A stretch of 64,000 nucleotides of DNA from Tolypeutes matacus (taxonomy: Eukaryota > Chordata > Mammalia > Cingulata > Chlamyphoridae): assembly GCA_026826555.1 (NCBI GenBank), contig JAKSZT010054396.1, forward strand, positions 13,946,535-14,010,534, given 5' to 3'. Of this stretch, positions 55,226 to 64,000 are shown one piece after another (within the stretch, counting starts at the first letter, position 1; the number at the start of each line of letters is the position of its first letter). The notes below the pieces were generated by a model. The model did not search any database. It saw nothing but the letters and a program-made list of their open reading frames with translations, and was not told the origin of the DNA. The position numbers and the translations under genes are program-made.

Positions 55226-55717
55226 TGTATTAGTCAGCCAAAGGGATGCTGATGCAACCAGAAATCTGTTGCATTTATTTTGGGTAGAAGCTCGCAGTTA
55301 CTAGACAATAAAGCATAAGTTACTTCCCTCACCAAAGTCTGTTGCCACGTGTTGGAGCAAAGATGGCTGCCGATGTCTACCAAGAGTTAAAGCTTCCTGG
55401 GTTCCTCTCTTCCCAGGGGTTGTTTCTCTCCGGGCTCAGTTGCTCTGCTCCTCTGTGTGCTTACTTCCTGGGCTCCAGCTCAAAACTCCAACCTCCCTTC
55501 TCTGCGGTGTGGTTTTTCTGTGAGTCCCCACCCACCAAGGGGGTGGGACTCAATGTCCTCCTGACATGGCCCAATCAAAGCCTTAATCATTATTTAATCA
55601 AGTAGAAGTGAGATCTCTGAATCCAATATAATCTAGTATGCCCAGAGGGACAGAGTAGTTTACAAACATAATCCAATATCTATTTTTGGAATTCATAACC
55701 AATATCAAACTGCCACA
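55226..55717 (-). mobile_element. Solo LTR, ERVL-like, xenarthran type
   Basis: A 492-bp unit starting 'tgtattagtcagccaaaggg' and ending 'aatatcaaactgccaca' (TG...CA). It carries 'ttgcatttattttgggtaga' (complement of a poly(A)-signal region) and 'cccaatcaaagccttaatca'. No retroviral genes adjoin it. No clear TSD: the flanking 'ctcac' recurs as 'ttcac' two bases off. Confidence 0.72.
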
Positions 55718-55869
55718 TGTTCACAGTAGAATGGCAGTGCGGGTCCTCTCTGTGGAAATGGAGGCAGCAGGCACCGTGCAGTGAGGAAGTGGGTGCAGGG
55801 AGGGGGATCGTAAATGCACTGATGTCCCCAAAACCTAGAAACGTCTTTGCCTAGGGATGACCAGAGGGC

Positions 55870-56430
55870 CTTTTGGAGTGTTCACGATGCGTTCTCACGG
55901 GGCGCCTCCTGTGTGCCAGCACTGTGGGCACTGGGTGAGCAAATCACACACCATGCCTGCCCTTCTGGGCTTTCCATGCAGTGGGAGAGACCAGCGTGAG
56001 TCAGACACCCTCACCAGTGAGTGCAGAGGGAAAAAACGAATGCTTGGAAGCACAGGAATGTGGTTCTAGGAAAGTGAAGAGCAAAGGAGGTGGTCTGGGG
56101 GCTGGTCAGGGGACGCTCTTGAGGAGGGGACACCTTAGCTGGGACTGGACAGTTTGTGGGAGTTTCCCAGGCAAGAGGGGTGGGGAGAGCTTTATGGACA
56201 GATGTAGAGCAAGCACAAATGGGGTGCTTTGGAAGAAATGAAAGAAAGCCAGCGTGGCAGGGGGGTGGAAAGTGAAAGGAGAGGAGAGTGGGGGAGCTTT
56301 GGTGGAGGGTCCCTGGGCAGGCCTTTGGTCATAGTAAGATTTTTGGTCTTTATACTGAGGAACTTAAAGGATTTTAAGCTGGGGGTGGAGTGGTGATCCC
56401 ATCTGTAAGAGACCATCACCCTGCCTGCTT
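55870..56430 (-). repeat. L2 LINE, antisense
   Basis: 'gcgcctcctgtgtgccagca', 'ccatgcctgcccttctgggc', 'tcttgaggaggggacacctt' and 'ggaacttaaaggattttaag' are in antisense L2 order. Confidence 0.78.
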
Positions 56431-56639
56431 TGTGAAGAGTGAGAAGTGGAGGGCACGGGTGGAAGCAGGGTACCAACTCCTAAGGGGAGATGGTGGCAGC
56501 CTGGCCTAAGGTGGGAGCTGCGGAGTCGGGGCCAAGGGCTTGGGTTCCAGCCGTGGAGAGCATAGACTAGGTAAAAAATGCTCGTCTCAGCTTGAAGTGC
56601 AAACAGAGCATCTTCAGTGTGGTCTTAGTGGAGAGAAAA

Positions 56640-56990
56640 GACAGATTCTTGTTTGTTTTCAGCTTTGTTGAGATAATTGATGTACAATAAACTGCACATA
56701 TGTAAAGTACACAATTTGAAGAGTTTTGACATATGTATACACCCATGAAACCATCCCCATAATCAAGACAATGAACATATCCATTACCTCCAAAGGTTTC
56801 CTTTGTAATCCGTCCCTCCCCCAGAGCCTCTCCAGGCAACCACTGATCTGCTTTCTGTCACTAGAGATTAGTATGTATTTTCTAGAAGTTTATATAAATG
56901 GAAGCATACCTTATGATTATGTACTCTTTTTTGTCTGTCTTCTTTTATGCAGCATAATTATTTTGAGATTCATCCATTTTGGGTCTGTGG
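56640..56990 (-). mobile_element. Old L1M 3' end, antisense
   Basis: 'ttgttgagataattgatgta', 'catgaaaccatccccataat', 'ccaggcaaccactgatctgc' and 'gaagtttatataaatggaag' follow the L1M 3' UTR complement. Confidence 0.85.
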
Positions 56991-57039
56991 TTTCTTATTT
57001 GGGCCTTGCTGCTCATTTTACACTTTGGGTAAGTCTCTT

Positions 57040-57175
57040 AAATCCTTGCAACTCAAAGCGAGGTCCATGGAACAGCAGCATTGACATCCCCTGGGACTCT
57101 CAGGGCCCACCCCAGATCTACAGGATCAGAATCCCCAGTGATTTGCATGCATACTAAAGTTTGAGAAGTTTTGCC
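57040..57175 (+). mobile_element. MER5A-like hAT element
   Basis: 'tcaaagcgaggtccatggaa', 'cccaccccagatctacagga' and 'gcatactaaagtttgagaag' are in MER5A order. Confidence 0.85.
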
Positions 57176-57889
57176 TTGAGCTCTCAGGACCCCAGTTTGT
57201 TCCTTTTCTTTCCAGGGGCAGGGAGCTGAGTTGAGTTAATTACATCCAGTTAATACCTCATTGTCATCATCAGCCCCTGGATGGCCTTTCTTTAGTTTCT
57301 CAGCATCCTTACTCCCCCTGCCTGCTCGGCCCCCCCCCCCCCCCCCCCAGTATTCACCCTAAAGCAGCTGGAGTATGTTCCTGAATATGCAGGTATCATT
57401 GTAAACTATGTAGTGTCATTCTTGTGAGTGTGTTTTAAATTTACATACATTTTATTGTGCTACAAATCTCCTTCCCTTCCCAACTTTTCTCCCTTAGGAC
57501 TTTGCTCTGAGAACCACCAGATTGCTCCATGTACACGGCTTCTTCCTGAAGCTGAGTCCTCTGTTGTGGGTTCCTGCCCCCTGTACACATGATCATTCCC
57601 CTAGTGAAGGATGAGGGCCACCCAGGGATGTCTCCAGCTCCCTTCTCCCACAGGCAGCTTCAGCCTGGTCGGCTGAGCCTGAATTTCCATCGTTGTAAAA
57701 GAAGTGTCTTGGACTGAGTGACCTGAGTCGCCTGCAGCTCTAACTGAGGTCGCCTGTTTTTGTAAGTGGAAAGATGCGGTGCCTCCAAGCTGTCAGCCAG
57801 CAGATCTGAATAGTTATGTTCTCCTTTGAGTTGCGTTTCCGGCCTGCATCATCCATGGTCTGAAATCCTTTGATAGTCAGAGTCCCTGA
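57176..57889. other. Unique sequence with a C19 run
   Basis: A run of 19 C at 57330-57348. A MIR-like end occurs at about 57690-57745 ('gtcttggactgagtgacctg'). Otherwise nothing was identified. Confidence 0.5.
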
Positions 57890-58140
57890 GACCTTTTCTT
57901 TTTCAAACCCTGAGCTCATGAAGTGCCTTCTGAAACATTTTTTTTTCCCCGTGAATAATACACCAGCTGCTCCAGGGAGCTGAGTATTGCACCAGTTTGC
58001 AGCTCTGTTTAAATTCCCTATTTCTGCGAACTCCTCAGAAGGGAATGACAGTTCTTACTCCTGTGTAATCATTTATAGATCAGGTAATGATTTCCCTTTT
58101 GACTTAATGACAGTTCTATTCTTGGGAGAGCTGGCCAGCC
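57890..58140. promoter_or_regulatory. Candidate conserved regulatory element
   Basis: Repeat-free island with 'ccgtgaataatacaccagct', 'gctctgtttaaattccctat', 'cctgtgtaatcatttataga' and 'tttgacttaatgacagttct'. Inference only. Confidence 0.33.
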
Positions 58141-58790
58141 TTGTGAAATACTGCTGATGCGCCCTCCGGCGTGGTCCCAGGGGCCAGACGCCATGGCTCT
58201 GCTGCCATTCTGTCTCACCCCTGGCACCTACGATGAAGTTGGGTCAGAAAAATCACTTCCTTCAAAGGAATCTCAGGGCCTATGAGATTCTGAAAAGCAG
58301 GCTTATGGGGAGGGGGGGGTGGCGGTGGGGGAGTAGAAGGAATGCCAGGCTCTATTTGTCTTTCTGTTCTGAGGTGATTGGAAGCCATGCCTGCCTCCCT
58401 CCCCATTGCACAAACTTAGAGGGACTGCCTTGGTGAGGAGGTACAGAGTTTTAATTTTAGAAAATTTTAAATGCTTAAAAAAAATATATATATATATATA
58501 TGAGACTCTACCATGTGTCAAACTCTGTGCTGGCTCAGTGGGACTTGGGGTATGAGGTCTGGCTGGTTGCCCAAGGGGACATTTCCTCCAGGAGAACTTC
58601 GGTAGAACTCTATCTCATTTTGGAGCAAATGAATAGGTACTGGTAGAACCCAAAGGACACCAAATCATTTCCTCTGACTGTGTAAATGAGCTCCACTCTC
58701 AATACCTGGGCTGATGAAGTGAGAAGAGACAACTCCTCCTCACCCCATTTTCTCTAAATAAAAATTTACTTATGAAAAAGTGGTCTGTTG
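58141..58790. other. Unique sequence with (TA)n
   Basis: A G-rich tract at 58306-58333 and (AT)n at 58485-58502. No gene recognised. Confidence 0.4.
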
Positions 58791-58885
58791 GGAGCAGGCG
58801 TAGCTCAGTAATTGAGTGTCTGCCTCCCATATACGAGGTCTTGGTTTTGATCTCTGGTATCTTCTTAAAAAAAAAAAAAAAAAAA
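58791..58885 (+). mobile_element. DAS-type tRNA SINE (short head type)
   Basis: 'gggagcaggcgtagctcagt' (A box) and 'gaggtcttggttttgatctc' (B box), then an A19 tail. Flanks 'aaaagtggtct' and 'aaaaaggtct' suggest the TSD. Confidence 0.9.
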
Positions 58886-59329
58886 GGTCTATGCTACTGG
58901 TTTACAAGGGTATCTGTAGACTCATGCTAGAGTGAGAACAACGCAGTGAGTTTGTCATGAAGCTAGGCTTATTCAAGATTTAGACCTACTCTTTATTCTA
59001 TGGCTGCCGTCCTACATACCTGGTGGTCATGAAATTGGCATGATAGTAGAAGATATTAGGAGATGACTTCCCTGCCAGGCTCGCTGTGTGTGCGCATGCC
59101 CATGCGTGCATGTGAATATGTGTAAATTTTACTGGTCTGTGAAATTCCAAAGCCTGAGAACATGCAAATCTAGAATCAGATAGACTTTGGTTGTTAACTT
59201 CTCCTGGCTGACCCATGATTTTTACCCCCATAACTAATATTCATAACAGTGAATCCAATTTGTGCCTAAGTTTACTTTGTTTCTAGTAATAGTTTTGTTA
59301 AGATCAAAATCTTTCCTTTGGAAAAGGAG
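58886..59329. other. Unique sequence, nothing recognised
   Basis: No feature supported. Confidence 0.35.
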
Positions 59330-59720
59330 CAAACTCCACAAATTAGTTTAATTCGGCAAACATTTACATCTTAATGAATATATTCTGTTAAAAACTCGCA
59401 TAAGTTAAAATGTAAATGAGCCGCAGCCAGGAGGAAATGATGAGTGGTGGGCTGGGGGTGATTGGGATGCACAGGGCTGTGGGTGTCGGGGTCAGGGAGC
59501 CTCGGCAGTGGAATCGGTTGCACGACTATTTAAATGGAGAGTCAGAGCGAGAATGTAATTAAATTGTGGCTGGAGAGCTAGACAACCAGAGCCCCCTCAC
59601 GCTACATGCTCCAGAATTTAATTTTCCAAATAAACTCAGTGTGGCTTTGATGCCCAGGGAGGATCAATAGAATGGAAATTGCCTGCAGTTTCCCCTAAAG
59701 TGTTACAATGGATTACTGCT
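59330..59720. promoter_or_regulatory. Candidate conserved regulatory element
   Basis: About 390 bp of repeat-free sequence. AT-rich cores ('caaattagtttaattcggca', 'gactatttaaatggagag', 'aatgtaattaaattgtggct', 'gaatttaattttccaaataa') alternate with GC-richer linkers. Resembles vertebrate developmental enhancers, but conservation is untested. Confidence 0.4.
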
Positions 59721-60434
59721 CTCACATTTCCCCTCCATGCTCCTTTTTTCTGCCCGAGAGAGCTTGGTTTCATTCTAGGCACATACTGTATGAGGAAACA
59801 GAAAAAAAAAAAAGATAAAAGAGGCAACTACAACCCATGCATGGGAGGGGATGAGACCATGTCCTCCTGCCTGTGAGATGAGGGAAGGAGAAAAACTCTG
59901 TGGGGCTTTTGGGGGCATGGGGGTGTGGAGGGGTTTGGGATGCTCTGAGACCAGTTCTGAAGGCTTTTGCTCCCGGCAGGTCACCTTCTCACGGAGGCCA
60001 CCCAGGAAGGTGTGTCAAACCTCGGGCTCCAAGGATGCTGCTGCCTGGAACCCCCCTGCACAGGCTTTTTGGGGAATGTTCTAGCTCCAAATTCGCCGAA
60101 CAGTGGGATCAGAGAGGGGTCCAAGCCTGTGCTGGCTTACTTGTTCCTTTGGTGCTAATCATGGAAGATGACTGCAACCCACAGACTACCTGGAGTTTTA
60201 ATGTAGAGTTTTCAACTGTGAAGCTAACTTTACAGGTCAAGTCTCAAGTCCCTTTTTTCCTTTATTTTATTTTACTTTTTAAATTGGTGAAGTCTCATGT
60301 CTCAAGGAGCTGTACATTGGCAGGGAGAAGGGACTTGGCAGGGAATGAGTTTCCCGGGTCAGAACCCAGGAGACCCTTGTCTGTTTCATGTGTTGGTGAC
60401 AGGCTGGGGAGAGACAGGACGGGGAGAGCAGGAG
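59721..60434. other. Unique sequence, nothing recognised
   Basis: Covered by part of a 296-codon open frame (59900-60790) that I do not accept as a gene. Confidence 0.4.
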
Positions 60435-60515
60435 GCTTCATTTCAATCCAGCAGATATTTATTGGCTACGTGTGTGCAAACACTGTGTTAGGCACTGAGC
60501 GTTTGGGGGCAGGGG
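60435..60515 (-). repeat. L2 3' end fragment, antisense
   Basis: 'ccagcagatatttattggct' and 'cactgtgttaggcactgagc' are the antisense L2 terminus. Confidence 0.65.
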
Positions 60516-60599
60516 TCGGAGTGCAGAGGAGTGATTCTCAATCTTTGTCCTCCAGGTTTTCTGACAAGCACCCATATGACTTTAATGCTTGGGAAGGTT

Positions 60600-60740
60600 C
60601 AGTAATCGGACACATGATCAAGTATAATCTCCTCACTCTGCATTTGGGGAAACCAAGGCCCAGAGCAGGGAGGTGGCTTTCCAAGGTCACGCAGCCAGTA
60701 GGTGGCAGAGCTAGAAGTGGCTCTCCAGCCTCCCAGTTCT
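60600..60740 (-). repeat. MIR SINE, antisense
   Basis: 'actctgcatttggggaaacc', 'ggcccagagcagggaggtgg' and 'aaggtcacgcagccagtagg' follow the MIR complement. Confidence 0.85.
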
Positions 60741-62685
60741 CTTCAGTGGTGCACACAGTGGGAGGTTCCTCTTACCTGGAGCAGGGGTGAAGGCGTGGTA
60801 GCAGAGCAGGGGAGGGGTGTGGAGGTCAGTATGGTGGGGCCTCTTCTCCCCTCCTCCTTCTTGCGGCAGAGGTGCCAGAACCACCAGCCCGATAGCAGGT
60901 GCTGGTGATGGATGCCTCCTGGGGCTGACAGATTGACCATGTTTTGAGAGATCCTGGAAGTGAAAGTTCTGGAAAATTAATTAGTGGCAGAAGACACTGG
61001 TTACCCAGAGGCTGCAGGAATTTATGGGGTTTTTGTTTCTTTTTTGTCATGGAATAAGTTATCACCATGTCTGTTGATTGATTTCCTGCTAAATTTCTGT
61101 CTTAAAAAAAAACACAAAACACTCAGCGTTTGGAGTCACTGGAAGCATTTTAATGAACTCCTTTCCGGAGTCACTTGTTTTTCTTGGTATTGGGTTACTC
61201 CTTCCTACTCCCTCAATCTCTTTCCTGGCTCTGACTCCCAGAACTTACAGGAGTTTGGGTTGGACCTCCTCCTGGGGGGCTGGGGGGGATGGCAAGCGAG
61301 GCTGCTTGGGCACAACGTTTGAGGAGGTGCTCTCTCTCAGGGGCAACAGGTGCAGGGGCGGCTCCTGAGCCTGAGCACTTCCTCAGAAGTGCTCCACCCT
61401 GGGCGCCTGGCTTTGCTTTCCTGCCTGCTTCTGTCCACTCCTTCACATTCAGAGAGAAAACCAAGATCAACAGTCCGGAGTTCTGATGGATATGAGCAAA
61501 GAGAAACTGCAGCGATCCAAATAAACCAGGGTGGAGCTCACCCCCTGGTGACAGATGTCACCAGGAAGGCAGTGTTTTCACTGGAGGCCTGCGTGCCCTC
61601 CACGGCGCGGTTGTTCAGTGTTCCCTTCTCTGGCCCATTAGGTCCCTGTCCCCAGAGAAAAGCCCTCAAAGAGGTGGCTGAGTTGGGGACCTGGCAGACA
61701 GGGCACTTCATGTTGCCTTTTGGAGTTCACGATATTTACAGGGCTTCCATGGAGGTGAAATTGAAAAAACGAAAACACAGCTGTTACTAATTTAAAATGT
61801 ACCATTCCCCTCATCCCATCCCCTGGAACCGGAGGAGAGGAATTATTGAATATGTGACATAGGAGGAGAAAGATTACTGTGCATATTAAGCAGGGGGAAG
61901 AGTGATTGCTGAATACATGATATAAAAGGAGATAGTCACCACAAAATTAAATACAAACAAATTCAGTGGAAAATAATTATGGCCTATACATTATAGGCTT
62001 GACATATGGTAAGTTTTCTACTTTAAAAAGCCTCTGGTACTTTCTGGATAACCCATTCAGCTGTCTGGTCCTTCCTTTCCTCCCCCCTCTCTGCCTATAT
62101 GCTATCAGCATACAAGTTATTTTCTTGACTTTTAACCCTTTTATGGGGATTTTCCCCAGCTATAAATGTGAATGATTTCTAGGAAGATGCAGATCCCTAA
62201 ATGATCTCTGGGATTTTCTGAGCTCCCTTTGATCATATCAGCAGATAGCTCTCAAATATTGGGTCCTCTAAAATATTCTCTGGCCTTTGTCCTCTACCCT
62301 GTCCTCCCCAAGGCTTATCATTCTTAAACCATAGGAGTTAGCAAGGGACAAAATCAAGTAATAAAGGAGGGGGTGGCTGGCTAAGGGGTGCTTAATGAAC
62401 ATTGTTATTGCTTAAAGCTTAATGTCTGTGAGTAAATTCTTTCAGGTGCTGGGTGATCGTTAGCTTGACCGCGTCCTTCTCAGGTCCTGGTAGGTGACTG
62501 AAGTGACCAGGGCCATCCCTTGGGGCAAATTGGAACTCCCACCCCATGATCACTAGTGGCCAAACTCCATTCTGAAGCCACTTGGGATCCTCACCAGCGC
62601 AGAGAACCAGAAGACGTGGACTGACTCTGAAGAAGAAAGGGATTAGGGAAGTTAGAGGAGGCACTTTGCAAAAACAATGGTTAGG
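60741..62685. other. Unique sequence, nothing recognised
   Basis: About 1.9 kb. Mixed composition, AT-richer from 61790. Frames up to 146 codons lack domains. Confidence 0.4.
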
Positions 62686-62693
62686 TTCTAGAC

Positions 62694-62854
62694 CAGAGCT
62701 AGCCCAAAGAACTCTGCAGTGATGGGAATGCTCTGTCTGCTTGTCTACTCTGGAGGTCACTAGCCATGTGTGGACATTGAACACTTGAAATGGGCACTGA
62801 GGAGCTGAGTTTTACATATTATTTAATTAATGTAGATTTAAAAGGACAGTGCAG
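62694..62854. mobile_element. Non-autonomous hAT (Charlie-type MER), internally shortened
   Basis: Same family as 26047-26479. Left end 'cagagctagcccaaagaact', internal 'cactagccatgtgtggacat' and 'tgaacacttgaaatgggcac', right end 'ggacagtgcag'. The 8-bp TSD 'ttctagac' (62686-62693) / 'ttctagat' (62855-62862) matches at 7 of 8 positions and is centred on TCTAGA. Confidence 0.8.
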
Positions 62855-62862
62855 TTCTAGAT

Positions 62863-64000
62863 AATTCAGGCTTGGGAGAGGATAGCCTGGAGCTGGGAGG
62901 GAAGTCTGGAAAGGGGAGGCATCTGCCAGGGCTTGGGGGTTGTGCCTTCCTTTGGGGTGAGCTATGCTGGCCCCTCTGAGTCGCTCCTTCCAACAGCCAA
63001 GACAGGCCCTGGGGTGGGGGTGGGCTGGGTTTCCTCTCTGGGGCTCTAACTGAGGAAAGGCTTTTTGGAGTCTGGTTCCCTAGAGTGCAGCACCAGGGTT
63101 GGGGCTGCTGCCCCTCCTTCTCCCTGGAAAAGTGCACAGGGTCACAGCACTTTTACTAATGACCTCATCTGATCCAACCACTCATTTTACAGCAGAATCC
63201 AGGAGGGGGAAGGGCTCCGTGGCCGGTGTGAGTGAGGACCCAGGGGTCCTGATTCCCAGCCCAGAGATTTCCCCATGTACATGCCTCAGTGCACGGGGGT
63301 GTTTTCTCTTGATTAAGCCCTGGGCATGTGCCTCATTCCCCTGAGGTCTGTCCCCTGAGGTCCATCAGAGGGCATCTCCATTTCTCTCTTTCTGTATCCC
63401 CTTTGCAATCTCTGGCCTTATCCTGCCCTTGGGGGAGCCTTTTTGGGTGGTTGCTTGTTCTGTTTCAAGGTGACAATGGAATAGATAGCAACAGGATTTG
63501 CTGGTGACTTTTGGATTCAGGGCCAGGTGTACATGGACTTAGTGGTTTCCTTGGGTTCCCAGTCCCTGTGGAATAATTGAGACCCAATCAGACTGAGGTG
63601 CCAAGAATAGACCACAAAGCCCTGACCAGGCGACCTGTCACCAAGTGCTGTGACAGCAGGGGAGAGGGAGAGGCCTTCCAAGAGGGCTTGGTCAGCCCCT
63701 CCGAAGCCTCTTCTGCAGAAGAGGCCACTGGCTATCAAGTGACTGTTGCCTTGATCTGCCTGGGATAGGCTGGTGAATTGATGGCAAACTGTCCAAGGGT
63801 AGTCTCTGTGGGGAGCAGGCTGCCGGGGTCTTGCCCCTGTAGCATGATGGCTACAGTAGGTCTCCATGCAAAGGTGGGCTGGACCCTTCATAAAGAGCTC
63901 ACAGGGCTTGGAGTTGTCCTTCTAGACCTAGAGAGGGGAGGGGACAGCAAGTCCATCATCAGCTTTGCAAATCTCATTTCATTCCACCTCTAGGGGCCGT
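62863..64000. other. Unique sequence to window end
   Basis: A short MIR-like scrap lies near 63135-63205. Otherwise no repeat or coding signature was identified. Confidence 0.4.

Noticed and set aside
55226..55717. Endogenous retrovirus with genes
   Set aside because: Only an LTR is present. No gag, pol or env-like frame lies within or beside it.
59900..60790. 296-codon plus-strand open frame, the longest in the window
   Set aside because: It runs through an antisense L2 end and an antisense MIR, has no domain or signal, and overlaps other open frames. Chance openness in GC-rich DNA explains it.

Overview
This 64 kb window looks like non-coding nuclear DNA from a xenarthran mammal (armadillo, sloth or anteater). 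The clade call rests on about sixteen copies of a tRNA-Ala-like SINE whose consensus matches the DAS family, which is known from Xenarthra. Older eutherian-wide fossils (MIR, L2, MER5A-like, MER20-like, L1M/HAL1-like) are also present. I cannot tell which xenarthran it is, nor name the locus. I find no convincing protein-coding exon, tRNA gene or rRNA gene. Open reading frames of up to 296 codons are chance frames, and many of the others lie over SINEs, LINEs and simple repeats.

Layout. 1-11.5 kb: mostly single-copy DNA with scattered MIR, L2 and three DAS SINEs. 11.6-17.6 kb: a stack of antisense LINEs nested several deep, followed by an L2 split by an LTR. 17.6-30.2 kb: largely unique DNA with MIRs, an antisense L1 (20-21 kb), several AT-rich candidate conserved elements, and a hAT transposon that carries a fragment of L1 ORF2. 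30.2-38.3 kb: an almost solid block of antisense L1/HAL1-like sequence containing a younger L1 and two SINEs. 38.3-52.7 kb: mixed unique and repeat DNA with a hAT element, a cluster of three SINEs, a split L2, a (TG)18 tract, an exact 14-bp-register minisatellite, an octamer-rich candidate enhancer and a bare poly(A) insertion. 52.7-64 kb: MIR pairs, a solo LTR, antisense L2, candidate regulatory blocks near 58 and 59.5 kb, and a second hAT element.

Most of the mobile elements can be ordered in time because their target-site duplications (TSDs) are visible. MIR and L2 form the oldest layer. L1M/HAL1-like and hAT elements come next, then xenarthran L1s and LTRs, and DAS SINEs are the latest layer, usually with 9-16 bp TSDs. 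Function, if any, probably lies in the unique AT-rich islands, which look like distal regulatory elements of a developmental locus. That is inference from base composition and motifs only. I found no new multi-gene system; the findings are unusual insertions and candidate regulatory islands.
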